Source: Clostridia bacterium (lineage in GTDB: Bacteria > Bacillota > Clostridia > Oscillospirales > Acutalibacteraceae). From it: 32,177 nt of DNA. Positions within the stretch are counted from its first letter, which is position 1; the number at the start of each line of letters is the position of its first letter. Positions 6,579 through 14,700 of the stretch are shown here, piece by piece. The stretch spans positions 1 through 32,177 of the forward strand of contig JAFTCX010000042.1 of the NCBI GenBank assembly GCA_017454485.1. The letters run 5' to 3'. The notes below the pieces were generated by a model. The model made no database searches. It saw nothing but the letters and a program-made list of their open reading frames with translations, and was not told where the DNA came from. Both the position numbers and the translations under genes were made by a program.

Positions 6579-8234
6579 ATGACAGACAATTATGACAATG
6601 ATCTGGGCTACACGCCGGAGGATACGCCGGAAAACGGCTACAACAACACGCCGGAAACACCGTCTGCGCAGCCGTTCCAGGCGGAACCTGTGATGGGTTC
6701 GTTCAGTGCGCCGGAACAGCCGGAACAAAATGACACAGACGTTTCGTCAGCTGATGATGCGCAGCAGAACGGCTTTTCCAATAGCTATGATCCTGCACCG
6801 CAAAGTGATGAACCGCAGCAACCGTTTATGGGAAACCCCTATCAGGAGCCGCGTGCACCTTACACGCCGCCTTATCAGCCGCAAAACCACGCTCCCTACG
6901 GCGCGCCGCAGCAAAACAGCTATGTGCCCTACGGCTACAATCACCCGGGTCAGCCGCCGAGAAAGCAAAAAGGCGGCAAAGGCAAGAAGATTGCGATCAT
7001 CATTCTGATCGTCGCTGTGCTTGTCGGCCTTGCAGCCATCATCGGCTCGCACGTTCACATCAACTTCAACACGAACAGCGGCAAGCAGAATCCGACAGAC
7101 AGTGAGCTGACGCTTGATGAAAAAGCAAATGAATCCGCCGTTGTGATTGATTACGCAGAAGTGACCGATTCCAACGCCCTGTCCGCCGTTGAAATTGCCA
7201 AAAAATGCAGATCTTCCGTTGTCGGCGTGATGGTCTATGCCGACGGCAAGCTGGCCGGCGAAGGCTCCGGCGTTGTGATGGGCCTTGATAACGACAAAAA
7301 ATACACATATATCATCACGTGTGCGCACGTTGTCAGCGGCAGCAACTACACCTACGGCATTCTGACACTCGACGAAAAGCGCTATGAAGCGGAGCTTGTC
7401 GCCTATGACACACGCACGGACATCGGCGTTTTGAAAGTGGAAGCGACCGACATTCCCGTGGCGTCGTTCGGCGATTCCGGCACACTGCAGATCGGTGAAA
7501 CCGTGTATGCCATCGGCAACCCGGGCGGTTCTGAATTTTTCGGCTCCATCACCAACGGCATCATCTCTTCAATTGACCGCTCCATCTCTTCAACCTACAC
7601 CATGACCTGCATCCAGCACAGCGCTGCCATCAACCCCGGCAATTCCGGCGGTGCACTTGTCAACGCAAGAGGTCAGGTCATCGGCATCAACTCCTCCAAG
7701 ATTGCCGCTACAGATTATGAGGGCATGAGCTTTGCCGTACCGATGGCAACTGTAAAGCCGATCGTTGAAAGCCTGATCAAATACGGCTATGTGCGCAACC
7801 GTCCGAAGCTCGGCATCCAGTATGCATCTGTGAGCTCCTATCAGCTTTACAGCATGGTTGTTGCCATCAAAGGACTTCCTTCCGGTTCGCTGGTAATTGC
7901 AGGCATCAACGAGGACAGCGGTCTGATGAACACAAAAGCGCAGGTCGGTGACTTGATCATTGCCGTGAACGGAAAGGAAATGACCGATTCCAGTGTGCTG
8001 CTCGATCTCATTGACACCGGCGCTGTCGGCGATTCACTGACACTGACCCTCTGCCGCATTGAGAACCGCAGCTATCAAACCTCCACCTTCGACGTCACGA
8101 TCAAGCTCGTTGAAGACAAGGGTGATAAAACCGAAACGACTACCCGCAGCGAAGTCAACGGCTATAACTACGGCGGCGCGGAAAGCTTTGAGGATTTCTT
8201 CCGTCAGTATTTCGGCAGCAACTTCGGTTGGTAA
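6579..8234 (+). CDS. htrA: HtrA/DegP-family membrane-anchored serine protease
   Basis: 551 residues if started at ATG 6579. A long Pro/Gln/Asn-rich, probably disordered cytoplasmic segment (1-125) is followed by a basic patch and one membrane helix (about 137-156, IAIIILIVAVLVGLAAIIG), a trypsin-like protease domain with triad H250 (CAHVV), D281 (RTDIGVLK) and S356 (NPGNSGG), and a C-terminal PDZ domain (about 420-510). It would degrade or refold misfolded proteins outside the membrane. It follows the two-component genes by about 110 bases with a candidate regulator box between, which suggests control by that pair. Start alternatives: GTG 6570 has GAAAGG five bases upstream, so up to three extra residues are possible. 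A strong terminator follows at 8243-8287. Confidence 0.93.
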   Translation: MTDNYDNDLGYTPEDTPENGYNNTPETPSAQPFQAEPVMGSFSAPEQPEQNDTDVSSADDAQQNGFSNSYDPAPQSDEPQQPFMGNPYQEPRAPYTPPYQPQNHAPYGAPQQNSYVPYGYNHPGQPPRKQKGGKGKKIAIIILIVAVLVGLAAIIGSHVHINFNTNSGKQNPTDSELTLDEKANESAVVIDYAEVTDSNALSAVEIAKKCRSSVVGVMVYADGKLAGEGSGVVMGLDNDKKYTYIITCAHVVSGSNYTYGILTLDEKRYEAELVAYDTRTDIGVLKVEATDIPVASFGDSGTLQIGETVYAIGNPGGSEFFGSITNGIISSIDRSISSTYTMTCIQHSAAINPGNSGGALVNARGQVIGINSSKIAATDYEGMSFAVPMATVKPIVESLIKYGYVRNRPKLGIQYASVSSYQLYSMVVAIKGLPSGSLVIAGINEDSGLMNTKAQVGDLIIAVNGKEMTDSSVLLDLIDTGAVGDSLTLTLCRIENRSYQTSTFDVTIKLVEDKGDKTETTTRSEVNGYNYGGAESFEDFFRQYFGSNFGW

Positions 8235-8242
8235 AGAAACAC

Positions 8243-8287
8243 ATATCGGCTTTGCACTGAATCCATGGCGCAAAGCCGATATTTTTC
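8243..8287 (+). terminator. Rho-independent terminator of htrA
   Basis: A perfect 13-bp stem ATATCGGCTTTGC/GCAAAGCCGATAT (8243-8255 and 8270-8282) with a 14-base loop is followed by TTTTT, eight bases after the htrA stop codon. Confidence 0.9.
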
Positions 8288-8317
8288 AAACTTTTTAAAA
8301 AAATATCAAAAAAAGAC

Positions 8318-8346
8318 TTGATTTTTTTGCGCTTATCCGCTATAAT
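8318..8346 (+). promoter_or_regulatory. SigA-type promoter of the tRNA gene
   Basis: TTGATT (8318-8323), 17-bp spacer, perfect TATAAT (8341-8346). The tRNA 5' end is 13 bases downstream, as expected for a short-leader stable RNA transcript. Confidence 0.8.
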
Positions 8347-8359
8347 ATACAAGCTGCTT

Positions 8360-8436
8360 CGGGGTGTGGCGAAGTTTGGTATCGCGCTTGGTTCGGGACC
8401 AAGAGGCCATGGGTTCAAGTCCCGTCACTCCGACCA
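8360..8436 (+). tRNA. tRNA-Pro (anticodon CGG)
   Basis: 77-nt cloverleaf. The acceptor stem CGGGGTG pairs with CACTCCG (one G-T wobble), the anticodon stem CTTGG/CCAAG encloses the loop TTCGGGA with anticodon CGG (reads proline CCG), the T-arm carries GGTTCAAGTCC, and the 3' CCA is encoded at 8434-8436. It has its own promoter and terminator, so it is a monocistronic unit. Confidence 0.95.
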
Positions 8437-8441
8437 GAAAG

Positions 8442-8499
8442 AAAGCCTTATAATTCATGGTATCACATGGATTATGAGGCTTTTGTTTTGTCTTTTTTT
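8442..8499 (+). terminator. Terminator of the tRNA gene, possibly bidirectional
   Basis: An 18-bp stem with two G-T pairs (8442-8459 with 8466-8483, loop GTATCA) is followed on the plus strand by a long T-rich run (8481-8499). Read on the minus strand it sits 35 bases past the DUF3990 stop and is followed by CTTTCTTTC, so it may also end the converging rhamnosidase-DUF3990 transcript. Confidence 0.88.
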
Positions 8500-8517
8500 A
8501 GTGTTAAAGCTGCACAA

Positions 8518-9123
8518 TCAAACTAATTTTTCCAAAATCGCATCGCTTTCAGCGATCAAAGCTGCGAAAGCATCCTGAAAAACCGCTTCTTCCTCTCGCA
8601 CATTCTGCCGTGCTGTCGCAATCTCTTCTGCGGTCAAAATTTGTGCAGAAATAAATTGCAAAGAAGCCGCTGCTTTTTCTGTTTTAAGCACAACCTGTTC
8701 ATAAGCCGGACCTACAGAGAGCAACTGCAGCGCGAGTTCGGCAGAGATCAAGCCGCTTGTGAGAACGCCCCAGGTATCATAGATCGTATCATTGGCAATC
8801 GGGCCGATGATGACATCTATGTCTTGTAAAGCGTCTTGTTTTCCCATGCGATTTGAAAAAATATAATCAAACCAGGCTTTATCTCGCGTAAATCGCCGGA
8901 TTTTCAACCCTTCCGTCCGCAAACAATATTGATTCAGGATTGTTTGCTGCCCTTTTCGAAAACGTGCCCAGCGTCTGGAAAACGCCTCATTTGGCGAAAG
9001 GTAAAACCCCTGCCCGAAATCCGCGTTTTTTCTGCCGAAATGAACATCCGGCAATTGGATCTCAGAAAACCCCGTATGAAACAACGTCAGCGTTTGCGGC
9101 GTTGTTTTTTCATAATTGGTCAT
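8518..9123 (-). CDS. DUF3990 protein (ADP-ribosyltransferase-like fold)
   Basis: 201 residues. The N-terminal block LFHTGFSEIQLPD...GRKNADFGQGFYLSPNEAFSRRWA and the middle block VIIGPIAND...TSGLISAELALQLL...QVVLKTEKAAASL match the DUF3990 family pattern. These proteins are thought to share the ART/PARP-like fold, and some behave as toxin-like components, often next to a DUF3791 protein. No DUF3791 gene is present here. Function is unknown. GAGGAGG stands 5 bases before ATG 9123. It lies 25 bases downstream of the rhamnosidase gene, so the two are probably co-transcribed. The usual HGS-type motif reads HTG here, an ordinary variation whose effect on NAD binding cannot be judged. The gene faces the tRNA-Pro terminator. 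Confidence 0.8.
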   Translation of the reverse strand: MTNYEKTTPQTLTLFHTGFSEIQLPDVHFGRKNADFGQGFYLSPNEAFSRRWARFRKGQQTILNQYCLRTEGLKIRRFTRDKAWFDYIFSNRMGKQDALQDIDVIIGPIANDTIYDTWGVLTSGLISAELALQLLSVGPAYEQVVLKTEKAAASLQFISAQILTAEEIATARQNVREEEAVFQDAFAALIAESDAILEKLV

Positions 9124-9148
9124 AGCAGCCTCCTCTTTCAGACAGATG

Positions 9149-11608
9149 TTAAAGCGGCGTGATTTCGCATTTTTTCAGTTCACCGTGTTCAACACGAACG
9201 TTTATGCGCTGATTGTCGAGCACCGCACTCCCCTGCGCCCAAGCGAGTGACCGCGCCGGACAGGGCTGCACCTGTACATTGCTGAAACCGACTGAGCCCG
9301 GCGCCTGACGGATACCGAGAATATAGGAGAATAGGTATTCCACAACGGCGCCGAACATCGGGTGGCTCGAAGAGTTTTCGTTGAACCATTCCTCCCAAAG
9401 CGTTGTTGCACCGGATTGCATCATGTGATAAAACGAGACCTCTCCCCTGTTCGCAAGCAGCCGCACCGCATCGTCGGCAAAGCCGTTTTCAAAAAGAACT
9501 TTCACTACAAGCGGCGTGCCGAAAATGCCGGTGTCGAAGGTTTCTGTTTTTTGATAACGGGCCACAAGATTCCTCAGTGTGCGCTCATCGCCGAGACCGA
9601 GATCGACCGCAAAAGCATCCGCGCCGCACACGCCGCCGCAAAATGAGCTGGTTTTCGGATCAAAATATGCTTTGCAGATTGCGCACACAGCATCCGCTTC
9701 CCGCTGACGAAGAAGGGCAAGATCGGTGGTTTTCCCAATTTGTGCGGAAATCTCCATCACCTGCCGCAAAGAACGGATGTAAAAATAGGTGTTGACAAAA
9801 GGTTCGGGAATCAGGATGCCGAATTGACCGCTGTGCGGCGTACACCATTCGCCAAGGCACCAGCCTTTCGGCTCTTCGCGCACAACAAGATGCTCCTCAC
9901 AATGCGCTTCCATATAATCGAGATATTTCAGCATATGCGGATAGTACTCTTTCAAAACAGACGAATCGCCGTAAAACTTCCAGAACCGATACGGAATCTC
10001 CACAACGGCGCAGCCCCAGCCGCCCGGTCCGCCGCCGCCGCCATAAAACGGCGCAGTATGCTGCACGTGGCCGTTATAAATGTCCTGACAGTCGGCAATG
10101 TCGCGCATCCATTTTTTATAAAGCGCTTTTGCGTCGAATGTCGTCATCACAGCCGCTGCGGTCAGTTGCCCATCGCCGGTGTAACCCAAGCGCTCGCGGT
10201 GCGGACAATCGGACGGGACGAAAGTATGAATATTACTTTGCTGCGTGCGAATATATGCATCAAACAGCCAGTTGAGCACAGGATCGGAGCTTTGAAACGT
10301 TGCTGTGACCGGCACATCGGACGCAACCACGCAATAGCAGAGAAACTCTGCTGCACCGGTGACCTCAATATAACGGCCGGCATGCCAAAGAAAATGCGGC
10401 GCAAGCGTTTCGGCGCAGCTCAGCTTTTTATCGCCGCAACAGAAAACGTCCACACTCAGCCGTTCTGTTCCGCCGGTGGAATGAAAGTTCAGCGACCCGT
10501 CCTCGTTCAGGTTTTCAGCATATCGCACAATGACACGGTCGCCGTTCGATGCATTTGAAGAAAACCGCAGCGCAGCGAAGCCCGCGACATTTTCTCCGAT
10601 GTCATAGATCACGCGGTCACCGAACACGGAAAGCACCTTGACATCATGAATTCGGCGAAGAATACGGTCACCGGAAAATGTCTGACGCTGCATGAGCGTA
10701 TACGGACGCGAAATCTTTTTGACCGGCAGGAAAGCAGCACCGTTCAAATCGGAAGTGAAGAAATCACTCGTCAGCTTTCGAAAATCCTGTGTTTCGCCGA
10801 AATACATACTGGAACGCGTGATGTAACTCGAACGGAAACAGCCGCCATCAGCGGATGTGAAAACAAGCGTTTCACCGTTTTGGGTCTGCACAGTCAAACA
10901 AAAACAAAGCTTCTTTTCGCCATAAGGCCGAATGCCTTCGTTTCTGCTTTCCCATTGCCCGTACCAACCGTCGCCAATGTGAACGGCGAAGGCATTGGTT
11001 CCCTCTTTTGCCGCGCCGGTCAGATCATAACGCAGGTAAAAAGACCGATGGCAAAAGGTGTCGTTGATCGGATAACTCAACGTTGAGAAATCCTGCGCAT
11101 TATAATTCGTCCATGCCGGCACATAGAAATCGTCAGAAATCTTTGTTCCGTTCAGATACACTTCACTAAAGCCATGCGTCAGTATATCCAGCTTCACTGA
11201 CACATAATCATTCGGAAAGGTGAAATCATTTCGAAATAGAATGACCTCCGGCGCATCCTCGAACGTGACCCAGTCGATGCCGTCCAGCACAAGAGATTTT
11301 GCCATACGAATCGCATCGCCCTGCGGCGTGGTCTCCACAACAGAGCAGCGGCAAAACCCGCAAGCTTCATAGTCTTTTATCATCGAAAACGGCACAGAGC
11401 AAAAAAGCATTTCCAGCCCAATTGCCTTCGCCCGGTCTGTCAGTTGTTCCAGCATCGGGTCAAGAGACGTTGCAGCCATGACGCCGTTCCAGCAAATCTC
11501 CGCTGCTTTCAGATCTTGCAGCGGCTGCAGTGTAGCCGCCAATTCTTTTTTTCCGTCATTCACAGTGTAAAGCGCTTGTTCCTTTTCATTCCAAATGAAA
11601 TCCATCAT
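9149..11608 (-). CDS. GH78 alpha-L-rhamnosidase-like glycoside hydrolase
   Basis: 819 residues with no signal peptide, hence cytoplasmic. It would remove terminal alpha-L-rhamnose from imported oligosaccharides or glycosides. Family signs: the N-terminal beta-domain segment FSEVYLNGTKISD...PAWTNYNAQDF, the next beta-sandwich with GDGWYGQ and SSMYFGETQDFR, the catalytic (alpha/alpha)6 barrel starting near PSDCPHRERLGYTGDGQL (the GH78 acidic motif), and the late barrel motif SGATTLWEEW...SHPMFGAV with a candidate catalytic Glu. Residues 1-105 precede the usual first domain and look like a worn GNAT-type segment (RAKAIGLEML, YEACGF). A strong promoter lies at 11638-11666. AGGGA precedes ATG 11608 at about 9 bases. 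No transporter or regulator is adjacent. Another GH78-clan specificity cannot be excluded. Confidence 0.85.
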   Translation of the reverse strand: MMDFIWNEKEQALYTVNDGKKELAATLQPLQDLKAAEICWNGVMAATSLDPMLEQLTDRAKAIGLEMLFCSVPFSMIKDYEACGFCRCSVVETTPQGDAIRMAKSLVLDGIDWVTFEDAPEVILFRNDFTFPNDYVSVKLDILTHGFSEVYLNGTKISDDFYVPAWTNYNAQDFSTLSYPINDTFCHRSFYLRYDLTGAAKEGTNAFAVHIGDGWYGQWESRNEGIRPYGEKKLCFCLTVQTQNGETLVFTSADGGCFRSSYITRSSMYFGETQDFRKLTSDFFTSDLNGAAFLPVKKISRPYTLMQRQTFSGDRILRRIHDVKVLSVFGDRVIYDIGENVAGFAALRFSSNASNGDRVIVRYAENLNEDGSLNFHSTGGTERLSVDVFCCGDKKLSCAETLAPHFLWHAGRYIEVTGAAEFLCYCVVASDVPVTATFQSSDPVLNWLFDAYIRTQQSNIHTFVPSDCPHRERLGYTGDGQLTAAAVMTTFDAKALYKKWMRDIADCQDIYNGHVQHTAPFYGGGGGPGGWGCAVVEIPYRFWKFYGDSSVLKEYYPHMLKYLDYMEAHCEEHLVVREEPKGWCLGEWCTPHSGQFGILIPEPFVNTYFYIRSLRQVMEISAQIGKTTDLALLRQREADAVCAICKAYFDPKTSSFCGGVCGADAFAVDLGLGDERTLRNLVARYQKTETFDTGIFGTPLVVKVLFENGFADDAVRLLANRGEVSFYHMMQSGATTLWEEWFNENSSSHPMFGAVVEYLFSYILGIRQAPGSVGFSNVQVQPCPARSLAWAQGSAVLDNQRINVRVEHGELKKCEITPL

Positions 11609-11637
11609 CGAATCACATCCCTAACCGTTCTGATTTC

Positions 11638-11666
11638 ATTATATTTTTTTAAAGTCCGTAAGTCAA
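11638..11666 (-). promoter_or_regulatory. SigA-type promoter of the rhamnosidase-DUF3990 unit
   Basis: On the minus strand, TTGACT (11661-11666), 17-bp spacer, perfect TATAAT (11638-11643). It is 30 bases upstream of the rhamnosidase ATG. Confidence 0.82.
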
Positions 11667-11699
11667 GCTTTCAAAGCGGAAAAACAATGATAAACAAAG

Positions 11700-11732
11700 A
11701 AACCGGACGGCCCTCGTGGAGCCATCCGGTTT
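11700..11732 (-). terminator. Terminator of the giant subtilase gene
   Basis: Stem AACCGGA/TCCGGTT with one internal C-A mismatch, extended by GGC/GCC around an 9-base loop. It lies about 50 bases after the subtilase stop. On the minus strand it is followed by TCTTTGTTTATC and a TTTTT further on. Confidence 0.7.
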
Positions 11733-11784
11733 TGTTGGTTTGATTTGATCGCTTTTACAAGACGATCATGTTAGCAAACTGCAA

Positions 11785-14700
11785 TCAGATGTTTCTGAAC
11801 AGCCATCTCAAGAAGCGAACAATGAAGCTATCGGATGCGAAGATGCCGCTGCCACTATTGCCGGAGCCGGTGCCGCCCGTGCTGCTGCCGCTCGAACGTG
11901 TCAGGAGCTGAAGCACGCCTCTGAAGAAGCTGGAGATGTAATTCAACGCACCAAGCAGCAGGTTTACACCGCCTCTGCCGGTATCATTGATATACTCCTT
12001 ACATCTGTCGCAGATGTTGTTGTTGTCCTCGTCGATGTGACCGAGCTTCTTATAGACCTCTTCAACCTTCACGTCACCGCACATGGAGCAGACTCTCGTC
12101 GCGTTACCGTCAGTCGTGCAATCAGCATCAACGATGATCAGATCACCATAGTTATGACCGTTGCGTTCGCAGTACGTTGCGGGAGAAATGACCTCAACAT
12201 CAATGGTGAACTCAACAATATTATACTTCACTGTATCTGTCGGCGTATAAACAGCAGTCACAGCAAAGGTGCCAAGCTCTTTCAGTTCCGTATTCGGAAC
12301 CTTCCATTCGATCCGCGGGAACTCTTCGGGAATCACAATGTCTTTCAACATGCTGTTCTGCAGGACAGTAAACTTCGTCGGAGCACTGAAGCTCTCATTG
12401 GTCGGGTCAATATAACGAGTAAATGTTACTTTGTCGCCCAAATCAACGACGCCTTCCACTTTGGCTTCACCTGCATATGCGGTTGTGCCACTCAAGAGAG
12501 ATGCAACGAAAGCGTTTTTGTCGGAAGCAGAAGCATATTCCGCAGCAGCAAAGCTCGGCTGTTTTTCAGCAGCAATGCGGAGATTGTTCACCATCTGTTG
12601 AATTTCAAAGACCTGCTGCAGCTTATCGCTGTAATCAGTGCCGAAGAAGGTCTGTGCCATTGCGTTCAGGTACATGCAGTTCGATGCAATGACAGTCGAA
12701 TTGTCATCAAGCTCAATGGTCAGCGCAATCACATCGGCTTTATTTGCAAGCAGCCACGCAAGCTTTTCGCTATCCGAAGTGAGTGCTTTGTATGCATCAA
12801 GCTTTGCCTGAAGACGCGGCAGGATACCTTCCTTGCTGCCGGTGCCGTTGATGTTATCAATGGCCGTGCGGATTTCGTCAAGATAAATCTTCAAAAGCGC
12901 GTTGTCAGCATACTGAGCAAACTTCTGAATGATCTTATCCTTGTTGTTGTTCCACTTTGTAATGATGTTTGCATAGTCGGGAAGCAGTGCATCAAAAGCG
13001 GAAACTTCCTTCTTGGATGCAGCAGTCATACCGTCATCAAGTTGATAGATGAATGCAGCCGTATCTTCCGCAAGCTTCATCGAAACACTGTAGTTTGCCT
13101 GAAGCTTATGCGTACCAACCATAAAGTTGCCGATCTTCACGGAACCGTCAACGAGCGGTTCAATCGTATCATCAAAGCCGGCAGCTGTCGGAACGTAGGT
13201 GAAGTTGGTGCCATCAGGCAGATCCAGCGCCACAGCACTCACCGGATTGATTTCAACTTCATCCGTATCGGGCAGGTACTCGAAATCGAAGGAATTCACG
13301 TTGAACTCAGACGGAGCAACAACCTTCACATGGCTCGCATAAAGGTCAGAGGCAGATGCATCGTTGACAAATGCACTTGCGTCAACAACTCTGCCGCTCG
13401 TCATGCTGACATTCGTGGCAGCCGCAAACGGAGCAATCTGGCCTGCATATACGCCGGTGGTATATTCAACAACCGGAGAAGCAGTCACAAAGCTGCCCTT
13501 GGTATTGTCGATCGCATACAGACCGGTCAAAACGCAGTTCTTTGCAGTAACGCGGCCATCGCTGACCTTCACAGCGCTGCAGGACGCATATGCGCCGTTT
13601 TCTGTTCTTGTCACAGCGCCCTTGATCACGCAGTTTTCAAGCGTGAGCTTGGAGCCGTCGTTCACAAGAACGGTCGCGGTTTCATTTGAGGTGTTCAGGT
13701 AATCCGCCGGAGCAAAGATCGCGTTCTTAATGGTAACGGTCTTGCCGCCTTCCACAACGATGATTGCGAGGTCGTTCATGTTGGAAACAACCTTACCGCC
13801 AAAGTCGATGGTGCAGTTTCTGTCAACCGTCAGGCGAAGCGAAGCGTTGTTATCCTTCGGCCAGACGTACGTGTCGCCATTCTTTGTGAAATCGTCAAGC
13901 GACATGTAGCTGAGCTGCGCTTTCAAGGTCACATCGTGCGCCGGCATTTTGCCGAACTCATAGGCCTTGGAGGAATCCTCACCGTACCAATACTTGAAGG
14001 ACAAGCCGGTAGCAACGGAGAGTTTGTCAGTCGCCTTGGTCTGCTCGCCATAAGTATAGGTCACAGAGTCAACAACCGTATCGCCGAGCATGAAGGTCAT
14101 GACATAGGACTGAATGCTCCATTTTGCATAAACAGTGATGTCGCCTTCGGTGGAGTCGGTCGTACCGGTGATCTTAGTGCCTTCAGCGAAGTCGGGGCTG
14201 GTGTACCAGCCGTCGAACGCATAGCCTTCCTTGGTCGGAGCGGCGAAGGTCACGGGCAGCACACGCTGATAGCCGATCGGGTTGGCTTCGTCGTTCACGC
14301 CGCCGTTCAGTTCATAGGTGATGAAGCCGTCGTAGTTTGCTTCCGCTTCGTACTCTGCGGTTCTGCCGAGATCCAGCACACCGCCGGAAATCGCGTTCTC
14401 GTCAAAGTACAGGCTCATCAGGTCAGACGCTTCGGTCTGATAGCTGGCGAGCGTGCCGTAAAGCGCGGCATTCATCGCCTTCATAAGACCGTTCTTGGCG
14501 TTCTGAATGTAAGCAACAGACGCTCTGACCGCATTCACCTTTTCAATCATTTCGGCCTGTCTATCGTTGTATTTACCAAAATTATATGTGTCGGTGATAT
14601 TTTTGCCATCCAGCACGTTCAGCAAGCTGTCGTTCGATGTCGGATCACTGTAGGAAGAGAAGGAAACGCCTTCGGCATAGGTGCTGTTAATCACGGACAG

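Noticed and set aside
8360-8436. tRNA-Pro as an integration site
   Set aside because: No integrase gene and no second copy of the tRNA 3' end seen nearby; the rhamnosidase and DUF3990 genes alone do not show a mobile origin.
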